Shown here piece after piece: positions 10,793 to 18,382 of a DNA stretch of 64,000 bases (its first letter is position 1; each line of letters begins with the position of its first letter). The stretch lies in the NCBI RefSeq assembly GCF_030818015.1, contig NZ_JAUSZX010000001.1, positions 1,426,001-1,490,000 of the forward strand. The letters are read 5' to 3'. The notes under the pieces are model-generated. The model searched no databases. It was not told where the DNA came from and worked only from the letters and a program-made list of their open reading frames with translations. Position numbers and translations under genes: made by a program. This stretch comes from Arthrobacter globiformis (GTDB lineage: Bacteria > Actinomycetota > Actinomycetes > Actinomycetales > Micrococcaceae).

Positions 10793-10819
10793 TCTAAAAC
10801 TAACTTATCTAATTTTAGA
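10793..10819. promoter_or_regulatory. AT-rich inverted repeat at the start of the membrane protein / GH15 operon
   Basis: TCTAAAA (10793-10799) and TTTTAGA (10813-10819) form a perfect 7+7 inverted repeat separated by 13 bases. It abuts the start codon at 10792 and is a strongly AT-rich island in otherwise GC-rich DNA. It is a candidate operator and may contain the promoter -10 region of a leaderless or nearly leaderless transcript. Confidence 0.5.
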
Positions 10820-10863
10820 GCGCGGATGAACGGCAGGCAAGATCAACGTACTCGCCATCATGG

Positions 10864-11250
10864 CTACTTCCTGCCGGCCTTGGGCCTGGGTTCCTTGGCG
10901 GCCTTCGGCGGCAGGCTGGCGACGTACTGGAACGCCTTCTCCGTCCACGCCCGGGCGCGCGCGTCGTCGCCGTCGCCCTCTTCGTTCCACATCTCCGGCA
11001 GGCCGGTGTACCCGCCCATGGGACGCTCGGCCGGACCGAAGGGAACGGTCCGCTCCGAGGACTCCAGCACCGTCCGGTCCGCCTCGGAGAGCTTGATGCC
11101 GATGGTGGGCCCGAACAGCCCGGCGAACATGTTGCCGTTGACGAACGCCCCGAGGTTCCCGAACATCGGCTTGATGACCACCTCGGGATGGTTCGGCACC
11201 ACCGCCCGGAAGTGTTCCTTGTCAGCCTCGGTCGCTTTGGGCATTTCCAT
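10864..11250 (-). CDS. TfoX N-terminal domain protein
   Basis: The 128-residue protein consists mainly of a TfoX/Sxy N-terminal domain: EADKEHFRAVVPNHPEVVIK, then KPMFGNLGAFVNGNMFAGLF, then a strand with IGIKLSEADR, then MGGYTGLPEMW. A short Lys/Pro/Arg tail follows. The start has GGAGGTG upstream. In gamma-proteobacteria TfoX is a competence regulator, but the isolated N-terminal domain in Actinobacteria has no established role. The reading as a small soluble protein is secure; the function is not. It stands alone, divergent from the lipoprotein-NRAMP operon. Confidence 0.8.
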   Translation of the reverse strand: MEMPKATEADKEHFRAVVPNHPEVVIKPMFGNLGAFVNGNMFAGLFGPTIGIKLSEADRTVLESSERTVPFGPAERPMGGYTGLPEMWNEEGDGDDARARAWTEKAFQYVASLPPKAAKEPRPKAGRK

Positions 11251-11486
11251 CGGTGCACCTCCGGATAGCAGGGCTCAGGGCAGCATGTCACGGGCACGGC
11301 TGCGTGCCCTTCCATGCCGGGATCATACGCCCGCCCGCCGGCCCCGGCCACCGCCGCCGGGCAGCCCGGCAACTTGCCTCCGCGGCCCTCTGCTGTTTCC
11401 CTGCGCGCAGTGCTATACATAGCTCAAGGCAACCAAATGCAGCGGCGTTTCGGACGAACCGGGCCTGCCCGGAGGCTGGAGGAAAG

Positions 11487-11960
11487 GTGCTGACCAGGCC
11501 AGCCGGAGCGCGGACGGGCCGCCAAGCACTCCACGCCGTCGCCTGCCTCGGGGCGCTCGCCGTCCTCACCTCCTGCTCCGCCGGCAGCGCTGTCACGGAC
11601 ACCGTCTCCACCGCCGCCCAGGACAGCTCCTCCGCCATCGCCACCGCCAAGCTTGCCGTGGGCCTGGACTCCGGCGGCAAGCTCACCCGGGCCGCCACCT
11701 CCACCGCGCTCGACGACGCCCTCAAGGAAGTGCAGACCAGCCGCGACACCGTCCTGCGACTCTCACCCGCTTCGCCCGAGGACCGTCTGGTGCGGGACGA
11801 GGCGGTGAAGGTTTTGGATAGTTCAGCCGCCAGCCTCACCACTGCGCGCAACGCCGCATCGTCCGACGACGGCGGGCCCTCCCTTTCGGACGGGGACCGG
11901 GCGCTCGCCGCGGCTGAGGACGCGCTGTCGCAGCTCACGGCCAAGGTGGGCAAGAAGTGA
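11487..11960 (+). CDS. Putative lipoprotein, first gene of NRAMP/PRC cassette
   Basis: The 157-residue protein starts at GTG with GGAGGAAAG immediately upstream. The N-terminus is basic, then hydrophobic, ending in the lipobox LTSC at about residues 26-29. The mature part is small, helical and rich in Ala, Ser, Thr and Asp, with DALKEVQTSRDTVLRL and ALAAAEDALSQLTAK, probably a short coiled coil outside the membrane. Its stop overlaps the GTG of the NRAMP-like transporter (GTGA, 11957-11960), so it is the first gene of a four-gene translationally coupled unit and may be an accessory of that transporter. Family unknown. Confidence 0.75.
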   Translation: MLTRPAGARTGRQALHAVACLGALAVLTSCSAGSAVTDTVSTAAQDSSSAIATAKLAVGLDSGGKLTRAATSTALDDALKEVQTSRDTVLRLSPASPEDRLVRDEAVKVLDSSAASLTTARNAASSDDGGPSLSDGDRALAAAEDALSQLTAKVGKK

Positions 11961-13183
11961 AGCGCCTGCTCGGCGTCGCCCTCGGCATCCTGACCGCCAT
12001 TGGCGGGTTCGTGGACATCGGCGACCTCGTGACCAACGCCGTCGTCGGATCCCGGTTCGGGCTGTCGCTCGTGTGGGTGGTGCTGGTCGGCGTCGTCGGC
12101 ATCTGCGTGTTCGCCAACATGTCCGGGCGGGTGGCGGCAGCCTCCGGCCGGGCCACCTTCGAGGTGATCCGGGAACGGCTGGGGCCGAGGGCCGGACTGG
12201 CGAACCTGTCCGCCTCCTTCCTCATCAACCTGATGACCGTAACCGCGGAAATCGGCGGCATCGCCCTGGCCCTTCAGCTGGCCAGCAGCGTCAACTACCT
12301 GCTCTGGATTCCGCTGGCTGCGGTGGCCGTGTGGCTGGTGATCTGGCGGGTCAAGTTCTCCATCATGGAGAACGTCACCGGGCTCCTGGGCCTGACCCTG
12401 ATCGTCTTCGCCGTGGCGCTGTTCCTGCTCAAGCCGGACTGGGGCAACCTGGCCGGCCAGGCCATCCCCGCCGTCCCGGCCGAGGAGACCGGCGCCACCT
12501 ACTGGTACTTCGCCATCGCCCTGTTCGGCGCCGCCATGACACCGTACGAGGTGTTCTTCTTCTCCTCCGGCGCTGTGGAGGAGGGGTGGAAGATCAAGGA
12601 CCTGATCCAGTCGCGGATCAACGTCTTGGTGGGGTTCCCGCTGGGCGGGCTGCTGTCCGTCGCGATTGCCGCGTGCGCCGCCGTCGTCCTTCTCCCCGCC
12701 GGCATAGCCGTCACCTCCCTCTCCCAGGTGATCCTCCCGGTGGCGGCGGGTGCCGGGAAACTGGGGCTCGCCGTCGTCCTTCTTGGGATTATGGCCGCGA
12801 CGTTCGGGGCGGCCCTGGAGACGACGCTGTCCAGTGGCTACACGCTGGCGCAGTTCTTCGGCTGGTCCTGGGGCAAGTTCCGCAAGCCCGCGGCGGCCGC
12901 CCGCTTCCACCTGGCGATGATCATCTGCCTGCTGGTGGGCATCGCGGTGTTGGCCACCGGCGTGGATCCGGTGCTGGTGACTGAATACTCCGTGGTGTTC
13001 TCCGCCGTGGCGCTGCCGCTGACCTACCTGCCCATCCTGATCGTGGCCAATGATCCCCAATACATGGGCAAACACGTCAATGGCCGGGGCGTGAATCTGG
13101 TGGCGATGATCTACCTCGTGGTGATCCTCGTGGCCTCGCTGGCCGCCATACCCCTGATGATCGTGACAGGAGCCGGCGCATGA
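11957..13183 (+). CDS. NRAMP-family divalent metal transporter with altered metal site
   Basis: This 408-residue protein has about 11 membrane segments and the LeuT-like layout of the SLC11/NRAMP family. The two metal-coordinating signatures are changed. The helix-1 motif DPGN reads DIGD (residues 20-23), and the helix-6 motif MPHN reads TPYE (195-198), so the soft-metal Met ligand is lost. From memory, such changes mark the NRAMP-related magnesium-transporter branch; whether this protein moves Mg2+, Mn2+ or something else is inference. It is the second gene of a cassette in which all four coding regions overlap, with a lipoprotein before it and two PRC-barrel-like proteins after it. Confidence 0.85.
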   Translation: MKRLLGVALGILTAIGGFVDIGDLVTNAVVGSRFGLSLVWVVLVGVVGICVFANMSGRVAAASGRATFEVIRERLGPRAGLANLSASFLINLMTVTAEIGGIALALQLASSVNYLLWIPLAAVAVWLVIWRVKFSIMENVTGLLGLTLIVFAVALFLLKPDWGNLAGQAIPAVPAEETGATYWYFAIALFGAAMTPYEVFFFSSGAVEEGWKIKDLIQSRINVLVGFPLGGLLSVAIAACAAVVLLPAGIAVTSLSQVILPVAAGAGKLGLAVVLLGIMAATFGAALETTLSSGYTLAQFFGWSWGKFRKPAAAARFHLAMIICLLVGIAVLATGVDPVLVTEYSVVFSAVALPLTYLPILIVANDPQYMGKHVNGRGVNLVAMIYLVVILVASLAAIPLMIVTGAGA

Positions 13184-13611
13184 AAACACCCCGCCCGCTG
13201 CCGCCCGTTCCTCCTGTGGCCGGGCAGACCCTGGACGCCCAGCTGCACCTGCTGGACCGCCAGGTTCTGGATTCCGACGGCGTCCCCGTCACCACCGTGG
13301 ACGACCTCGAACTCGGTGCCCCCGAGGGCCAGCCGGAGACTCCCTTAGGGACGGTGATTCCCGAGGAAACGCCGGCCCCGGTGCTCACCGCACTGCTGAC
13401 CGGTCCCGTCCTGGGCACGCGCATTTTCGGCGGCAGGCCGCCGTCGTCCCGGCTGATCCGGATCCCGTGGACGGACGTGGCCAGCGTTGGTGTGGTGGTC
13501 CGGCTCGGCGTCAGCGGCCAGGGCCTCGACGCCGACTGGGTGGAGCGCTGGATCCGCGACAAGATCATCGCCCGGATTCCGGGATCGGGAGGCCGCCGTG
13601 ATCCTCGGTGA
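13180..13611 (+). CDS. PRC-barrel-like protein, cassette gene 3
   Basis: The 143-residue soluble protein overlaps the transporter stop (ATGA, 13180-13183). It has a Pro-rich start, a PRC-barrel-like strand pair with HLLDRQVLDSDGVPVTTVDD, a linker, and RLIRIPWTDVASVGVVVRL, which is the usual end of such a barrel where a residue reports to a membrane partner. The C-terminus is amphipathic (VERWIRDKIIARI). PRC-barrel domains are found on ribosome-maturation factors, photosystem H subunits and actinobacterial Mg/metal transporter partners, so a regulatory role on the NRAMP-like protein is a reasonable guess. Confidence 0.7.
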   Translation: MKTPRPLPPVPPVAGQTLDAQLHLLDRQVLDSDGVPVTTVDDLELGAPEGQPETPLGTVIPEETPAPVLTALLTGPVLGTRIFGGRPPSSRLIRIPWTDVASVGVVVRLGVSGQGLDADWVERWIRDKIIARIPGSGGRRDPR

Positions 13612-13945
13612 CCTGCTGGGCACTCCGGTGCATGACGACGACGGCGTGCGGCTGGGGCGCGTGGCCGACGCCCGGTTTGTGGTGGACGGCGCCCCGCGCC
13701 GGCTGATGGCAGACGCCCGCCTGCTGGGACTGGTGGTCAGCCCGCACAGCGCGTCGTCGTTCCTCGGCTACGAACGGAACAGCCTGACGCAGCCCTGGCC
13801 GCTGCCGGGGCTGCTGCGGTGGCGGCACCGGGGATCCTTCCTGGTGATGTGGGAGGACATCGCCGTGATCAGCGAGCGGTCGGTCCGGCTGCGCCCCGGG
13901 TATACGGCGTACAGTCCGGCGCTGGATGGCAACGGGCAGGAATAG
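13598..13945 (+). CDS. PRC-barrel-like protein, cassette gene 4
   Basis: The 115-residue protein starts at GTG 13598 inside the end of the preceding gene, with GGGAGG six to eleven bases upstream. It opens VILGDLLGTPVHDDDGVRLG followed by RVADARFVVDG, the clearest PRC-barrel pattern in this cassette, then GLVVSPH and MWEDIAVISERSVRLRPGY. It differs in sequence from the PRC-like protein encoded just before it, so the two could form the two halves of one sensor module. No membrane segment. No terminator hairpin is evident before the cold-shock promoter region at about 14.0 kb. Confidence 0.7.
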   Translation: MILGDLLGTPVHDDDGVRLGRVADARFVVDGAPRRLMADARLLGLVVSPHSASSFLGYERNSLTQPWPLPGLLRWRHRGSFLVMWEDIAVISERSVRLRPGYTAYSPALDGNGQE

Positions 13946-14021
13946 GTTCTCTTGATCCCGGCCTGCGCCGGCTCCAAAGGTTGTACCTGCAAGTTTGGCG
14001 AGGTGTCGGCTGGATCTCGTG

Positions 14022-14175
14022 TAGAGTAGAGACCGTTGTTGTGTTTGTATTTGGTAGTTCAGGCAGTACGCGCGGTCGAAAGTCCGCGTTCTTCTGAAGT
14101 AGCGGTTTTGAACACCCCACGCCGGAGGACCCGAAAGTCGGGACTTTTCCTCCACCTTCACGAAGGACAAAAATA
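14022..14175 (+). promoter_or_regulatory. Promoter -10 element and structured leader of the cold-shock gene
   Basis: TAGAGT at 14022-14027 is a likely -10 box; the -35 is not clear (TTGGCG at 13995 is too far). If correct, the mRNA carries an untranslated leader of about 140 bases. It contains a stem at 14124-14153 (GGAGGA ... TCCTCC enclosing CCCGA-AAG-TCGGG) in front of the true ribosome binding site GAAGGA. Long structured leaders are typical of cold-shock mRNAs. Confidence 0.55.
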
Positions 14176-14379
14176 ATGGCTACTGGCACCGTCAAATGGT
14201 TTAACGCTGAAAAGGGCTTCGGCTTCATTTCCCCCGATGACTCTTCCCAGGACGTGTTCGCACACTACTCCGCGATCAACTCCGGCGGCTTCCGCTCCCT
14301 CGAAGAGAACCAGAAGGTTTCCTTCGAAACCGAGCAGGGCCCCAAGGGTCCCCAGGCCGTCAACATCCAGGCTCTCTAA
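14176..14379 (+). CDS. cspA: Cold-shock protein, CspA family
   Basis: The 67-residue single cold-shock domain contains both RNA-binding signatures, KGFGFI (RNP1) and DVFAHYSAI (RNP2 VFxHxS form), together with the opening [17 protein letters not shown]. These proteins are small OB-fold RNA chaperones that melt secondary structure in mRNA and are among the most abundant proteins after a temperature drop. The length is the usual 67 residues. GAAGGAC lies eleven bases upstream of the ATG, and a strong terminator follows at 14414-14446, so the gene is monocistronic. Regulation probably goes through the structured leader. The symbol is by family; genomes of this group carry several paralogues. Confidence 0.95.
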   Translation: MATGTVKWFNAEKGFGFISPDDSSQDVFAHYSAINSGGFRSLEENQKVSFETEQGPKGPQAVNIQAL

Positions 14380-14413
14380 TTCCATAGAGTTTCTGGGGCC
14401 GCAAGGTTTCTGA

Positions 14414-14446
14414 GCAGGGCCCGTCTTCGGACGGGCCCTGCTTTTT
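14414..14446 (+). terminator. Intrinsic terminator of the cold-shock gene
   Basis: A perfect 12-base stem (GCAGGGCCCGTC) with a TTCG tetraloop is followed by TTTTT and begins 34 bases after the stop codon. Confidence 0.95.
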
Positions 14447-14538
14447 GTTAACCCGCGTGTGCTGGAATCATCCGTGATTTTAGGGACGAGTGCAAGCGGG
14501 CTCGACGAGCGCCGTTTCCACAGGCTGGTTCCTCGGAC

Positions 14539-16352
14539 TCAAGAGGCGGGGGTCCCGCGCTCTGCGAGGAACGCCTTCAGCGCGCGGCTGTCGATCTCGT
14601 TGGCCAGCCACGGCACCGTCTGCGCGGCCGCCTCGTCTCCGAGCAGCGCCCGATGCGACCGCGCCCGCACCACAAACTCGCGCATCCCGCTGCGGCTGGC
14701 CAGCTCGTCCAGCTTGCCAACGAACTCCGAAGCGCGGGGCGAGCCCGCCGCGATGGCGACCTCCACGGCCACATCCAGCAGCCGAGCCGAATACCAGAGG
14801 TACCAGGGCTTGGGTTCCAGCCCGCGTTCAACCCAGTGCTGCGCCGCGGCCAGGTCGCCGTGCGCCAGGAAGAGCCGGGCCTCGGCGCCGGCCGCCAACG
14901 CCATGTAGCAGTGGTCGCCGGCAAGATCGGCCAGCACCCACGACCGGTCAATGAGTTCCGCGGCTTCTTCGAGCCTGCCGGCAGCGAGATAGGTTTCCCC
15001 GCGCAGCCCGCTGACAAACGGCTCGAACGCCGTCCAGTGTTCAGCCGCCACCCACTCCAGCGCGCGGTCCAGGGACGTTGCCGCTGCTTCCGCGTCCCCC
15101 TGCAGCAGCTGCACCCGGCCGAGCAGTGCCCGGCTGAACGCCTGCTGCCGGCGGTTTTTGGCCGCCTTCGCCAGCCTGCCGGACGCCGTCAGCGCAACCA
15201 CGGCATCCTCATAGTGCGCGGTGTCCGAGGCAAGCATGCCTTGTATGCCGAGAATCCGGGCCTGTTCGTCCGGGAACCCCTCGGCAGCGAGCATCGCGCG
15301 GCCCAGCCAACCGGCCGCACGGTCCGGCACACCCCGCTGCACTGACAGGTAGCCCAGCTCGCGGTACGCCGCGGCGGAAGTCCGGGAGGCGCCGTCGGGC
15401 CCTTCCGCCGACAACGCTCGGTGCAGGAAGTCCGCCACCTCGGCGCCCCGGCCGCCGGCCTGGTGGATCAGCGCGCCGGACAGCGTCACGAGGGACTCGG
15501 CGATCAGGTGCCGGTCAGTGCTGCGCTGGGCGAGTACGACGGCGAGCCGCAGCTGATCGAGGCCCCGGTCGACGGCGCCGGCCAGGAGGGACGCGCCGCC
15601 GGCATCCAGATACGATCGCACCGTTGCTGACGTGGCCGGCACGCCCGGTTCGGCAGGAGCCGCAGTTGACAGCGCCCGCCGGATCTCCGCCGGGAGCGGC
15701 AGGCCGAGCTCCTGGCGGTAGAGGTCTGCGCACTTGGCCACATGGTCCCTGGCCCGCTGGTGCTCGCCGAGTGCCACGAGGGCCTTGACCAGGACGGCGT
15801 TGCAGTCCGCGTGGAACGTGTCCCGGTGCAGTGCCAGCGTCGCCAGTTCCACTGCCTCGGCGGGCTCATCCGCAGCAAGGGCGGCCAGCGCGGCCTCGTA
15901 CAGCAGGGACAGAACGCAGTTGTCCAGGCGATAGCGCTGGTCCGCCACCCAGGAATCAAACATCGGGCAATCGGCGAAGGACAGGCCCTCCAGCAGCTGG
16001 CCGTCGAGCCGGCGGGGATCGAGGCCCGAGCTGCCGGGTGACGCGACTGCCTCCACGGCATCGCAGCGCCAGGCCGGCTGCATCTCCAGCCGCAGGGGAT
16101 CGCCCGCCATCCTTACGCCGTCGAGGGTGCGCCGCAGCTCCGACAGGTTCCAGCGCAGCGCACCGAGCGGGTCAGCGGCATCGGGGACAGCAGCGAGGCG
16201 GTCCTGGACCGTCCGGTACCCGCAGCCTGCAGCGCAAGGTAGGCCAGCACGGCCCAGGCCTTGCGGCCACGGGGCTGTGCAGGACTTGCGCCAGGGGACT
16301 CGATCCGCGGCGGACCGAGGAGCCGGATCCATGTCTCGGCCATACGGCTCAT
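14539..16352 (-). pseudogene. SARP/BTAD-type transcriptional regulator with TPR region, frameshifted
   Basis: The start at 16352 opens a frame reading WIRLLGPPRIESPGA and RKAWAVLAYLALQAAG, the N-terminus of an OmpR-like DNA-binding domain of the SARP family. At about 16187 the sequence continues one frame over with DAADPLGALRWNLSELRR, a bacterial transcriptional activation domain, and about 350 residues of TPR-like helical repeats to 14539. Restoring one base (T on the coding strand, between CTGCTG and TCCCC) gives the uninterrupted family reading SLLFPDAADPLGALRW. The gene is therefore about 600 codons with a one-base deletion, either real or a sequencing error. If intact it would encode a regulator; its targets are unknown. 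No terminator is obvious. Confidence 0.8.
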
Positions 16353-16462
16353 GGTACCGCGGCGGCTTTTTGGTGTCTGCGGCGCCTCACACGCTTGCTC
16401 ACACGCCCGCCGAACACACTGAAATCACCAATCAGCACTACCACCCATCCGAGGGAAACACC

Positions 16463-16627
16463 ATGGAATTGTTCATCATCATCGTTCTTGCGGGACTCTG
16501 GGTTGCGGGCGCCACGGTCCGTGCCATCCTGCATGACGGCCGCGGCCACACTCCCAGCGAACGCTCCACTGAGGCGTGGCACGCGGGCCGGCTGCCCAGC
16601 GTGCCGTTCTCGGAGGCGCGGCTCTAG
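16463..16627 (+). CDS. Small single-pass membrane protein (DGRG/LPS motif family)
   Basis: The 54-residue protein starts at the ATG at 16463 with GAGGGAAA upstream. A hydrophobic helix occupies residues 1-20 (MELFIIIVLAGLWVAGATV), followed by the cytoplasmic-looking tail LHDGRGHTPSERSTEAWHAG and RLPSVPFSEARL. A clear paralogue is encoded at 54141-54323 with the same order: helix, DGRG, E..W.AG.LPS.P, and a basic end. It stands alone between the SARP gene and a strong hairpin. The family is not known to me. The conserved tail suggests a binding partner rather than a random membrane peptide. Confidence 0.6.
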   Translation: MELFIIIVLAGLWVAGATVRAILHDGRGHTPSERSTEAWHAGRLPSVPFSEARL

Positions 16628-16654
16628 CGGTTGGCAGCTGCATCACCGGGAAGT

Positions 16655-16699
16655 ACGACGGCGGGAGGCCGGCAACGCATGCCGGCCTCCCGCCGTCGT
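16655..16699. terminator. Long intergenic hairpin, terminator-like
   Basis: A perfect 19-base stem (ACGACGGCGGGAGGCCGGC) with a seven-base loop lies 28 bases after the small membrane protein gene. The same stem sequence, extended to 22 bases, recurs at 19802-19849. The T-run is poor, so it may act as a bidirectional terminator between convergent genes (gntR ends at 16804). Confidence 0.75.
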
Positions 16700-16803
16700 C
16701 GTTCAGACGCAGCGGTTAGCCGGCGATGTTCACAGAACGCGACTCAGCGTCGCTGTGCCGGGCGGCGTCCAGGTCCGCCCAGCGTACTAGTCTGCCCAGC
16801 GTC

Positions 16804-17538
16804 CTAGTGCAGCCCCATCGCCTCGCGAACCTCGTCCAGGATGTGGTGCATGGCGGTCTCTGCGGCCGTGGCGTCCCCGCCGGCGATGGCTGCGGCCACC
16901 TCCTCGTGGGCGTCGAGGGCCTCGGGCCGAGGCTTGAACGGCATGAGTCCCTGATGGGTTCGGCTGGTGAGCACCTCGGCCACCATTCCTTCGAGAGACG
17001 AGAACATCTCGTTGCCGCAGCTCTTCAGCAGCAGCCGGTGATAAGCGATGTCGGCTGCGAGGAACGCCTCCAGCTCACCCGCTTCACCCAGCCGCCGCAG
17101 GTCCGCGGCCAGAGCCACCAGCTGGCTGCGCTCCGTTGCACTTGCCCGGCGGGCGGCACCTGCCGCTGCAATCGGTTCGACGGCGATGCGCAGCTCTGTG
17201 AGGCTGGCGTACTGCTGGGCGCGGCGCTCGGACGCCAGGCGCCACCGGACCAGCTTGGGATCATAAAAGTTCCAGAGCTCCTGGCTCTGCACCACGATTC
17301 CCACCCGCCGGCGCGAGTAGATCAGGTTCATTGATTCGAGGACCTTCATGGTGTCCCGCGCCACGGTCCGCGACACCCCGTACTCCTGCTGCAGGCCCTC
17401 AAGGGTCAGCCGGCTTCCTGGGGCCAGGGCGCCGGACGCGATGGCCACGCCCACAGCGTCAAGGACGCGTTCGTGCATGGCGGGTGACAACCCGCCGCCG
17501 TACGTGTTGTCCGCGCGGTCTTCTGTCGCCGTCGACAT
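16804..17538 (-). CDS. gntR: GntR-family (FadR subfamily) regulator of gluconate genes
   Basis: The 244-residue protein has an N-terminal winged helix at about residues 20-85 (AIASGALAPGSRLTLEGLQQ and YGVSRTVARDTMKVLESMNL) and a C-terminal all-helical FadR/FCD ligand domain at about 95-235 (LRIAVEPIAAAGAARRAS, then DIAYHRLLLKSCGNEMF and HHILDEVREAM). It is divergent from gluconokinase and the gluconate permease, so it is very likely their gluconate- or gluconate-6-phosphate-responsive repressor. The start at 17538 has GGAAGGCAGG upstream on the coding strand. Candidate operators lie at 17597-17651 in the shared promoter region. Confidence 0.9.
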   Translation of the reverse strand: MSTATEDRADNTYGGGLSPAMHERVLDAVGVAIASGALAPGSRLTLEGLQQEYGVSRTVARDTMKVLESMNLIYSRRRVGIVVQSQELWNFYDPKLVRWRLASERRAQQYASLTELRIAVEPIAAAGAARRASATERSQLVALAADLRRLGEAGELEAFLAADIAYHRLLLKSCGNEMFSSLEGMVAEVLTSRTHQGLMPFKPRPEALDAHEEVAAAIAGGDATAAETAMHHILDEVREAMGLH

Positions 17539-17596
17539 GATCCTGCCTTCCTTTTGCGCTGAAGCGCTCCTCCAGCGTACCGGAAGACGAAGGCAA

Positions 17597-17651
17597 AGGT
17601 ATGACCTGTGACACGCAAAGATAGTATCTTTGGGCCGGATTGGTGATACCT
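17597..17651. promoter_or_regulatory. Candidate GntR operators in the gntR/gntK divergent promoter
   Basis: Three palindromic elements lie in a row: AGGT-ATG-ACCT (17597-17607), CAAAGATA-G-TATCTTTG (17616-17632, perfect 8+8) and ATTGGTGATACCT (17639-17651). The GGTnnnACC and GATAnTATC shapes are those expected for FadR-subfamily GntR regulators. They sit 80-130 bases upstream of gntK and 60-110 upstream of gntR. Confidence 0.65.
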
Positions 17652-17728
17652 TATCTCCAGCGCAGTTCGAGTTGGGCTGCAGATTGAGCTTCTTCCACAA
17701 GCCAAAGACGTCTTCTTCGGAGGTAAAA

Positions 17729-18310
17729 ATGCAGTATCCAGCCACGCATCTGGTGGTGATGGGCGTTGCCGGTTCGGGCAAGTCCACGATTGCCGCTGCC
17801 CTGTCCAAGCACCTCGGCTGGGCCAGCGCGGAGGCGGACGAGTTCCACCCGCAGGCCAACATCGACAAGATGAGCCAGGGCATTCCGCTGCAGGACGAGG
17901 ACCGCTGGCCCTGGCTGCAGCAGATCCAGAACTGGATGACCGAACAGGCCCGGGCCGGTTACAGCACGGTGCTCACCTGCTCCGCCCTCAAGCAGAGCTA
18001 CCGCAAGCTGCTGTCCGAAGCCGAAGGCCGCGTGCTCTTCATCCACTTGCACGGCGACGCCGCCCTCATCAGCCAGCGCATGCAGGGACGCGAAGGCCAC
18101 TTCATGCCGCCCACGCTCCTTCCCAGCCAACTGGCCACCCTGGAGCCGCTGACCGCCGAGGAGCTGGAGGCCGGCAGCCTCCGCCTGGACATCACCCGCT
18201 CGCCGGAGGAACTCATCGGCGCCATCCTGGCTGCGCTGGAGCTCCCCTCCAACGAGGAGCTTCCCTCCAACCAGGAGCTTCCCTCCAACCTGGCGCCCGG
18301 CGCCAACTAG
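17729..18310 (+). CDS. gntK: Gluconokinase
   Basis: The 193-residue P-loop kinase phosphorylates gluconate to 6-phosphogluconate, feeding the pentose-phosphate or Entner-Doudoroff pathway. The ATG at 17729 has GGAGGT five bases upstream. Visible motifs are VMGVAGSGKST (Walker A) near residue 14, the substrate helix EADEFHPQANIDKM, EDRWPWLQ, TCSALKQSYRKLL, and GREGHFMPPTLLPSQLATLE at the lid. Length is normal up to about residue 175. The extra C-terminal tail carries three copies of a hexapeptide (ELPSN-E/Q). The permease gene follows 72 bases downstream, in the same orientation. Confidence 0.95.
   Translation: MQYPATHLVVMGVAGSGKSTIAAALSKHLGWASAEADEFHPQANIDKMSQGIPLQDEDRWPWLQQIQNWMTEQARAGYSTVLTCSALKQSYRKLLSEAEGRVLFIHLHGDAALISQRMQGREGHFMPPTLLPSQLATLEPLTAEELEAGSLRLDITRSPEELIGAILAALELPSNEELPSNQELPSNLAPGAN
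18239..18292 (+). repeat. Three 18-base tandem repeats in the gntK 3' end
   Basis: GAGCT(C/T)CCCTCCAAC(G/C)AG is repeated three times without gaps and encodes ELPSN(E/Q) repeats at the C-terminus of gluconokinase, beyond the conserved fold. Likely slippage-prone and functionally neutral. Confidence 0.85.
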
Positions 18311-18382
18311 CTGCACCACCCGGGTGCCATGCACTTCGGGGCGCGGCACCCAACCCCAAGAAATCTGCTTCAAAGGAGAACC

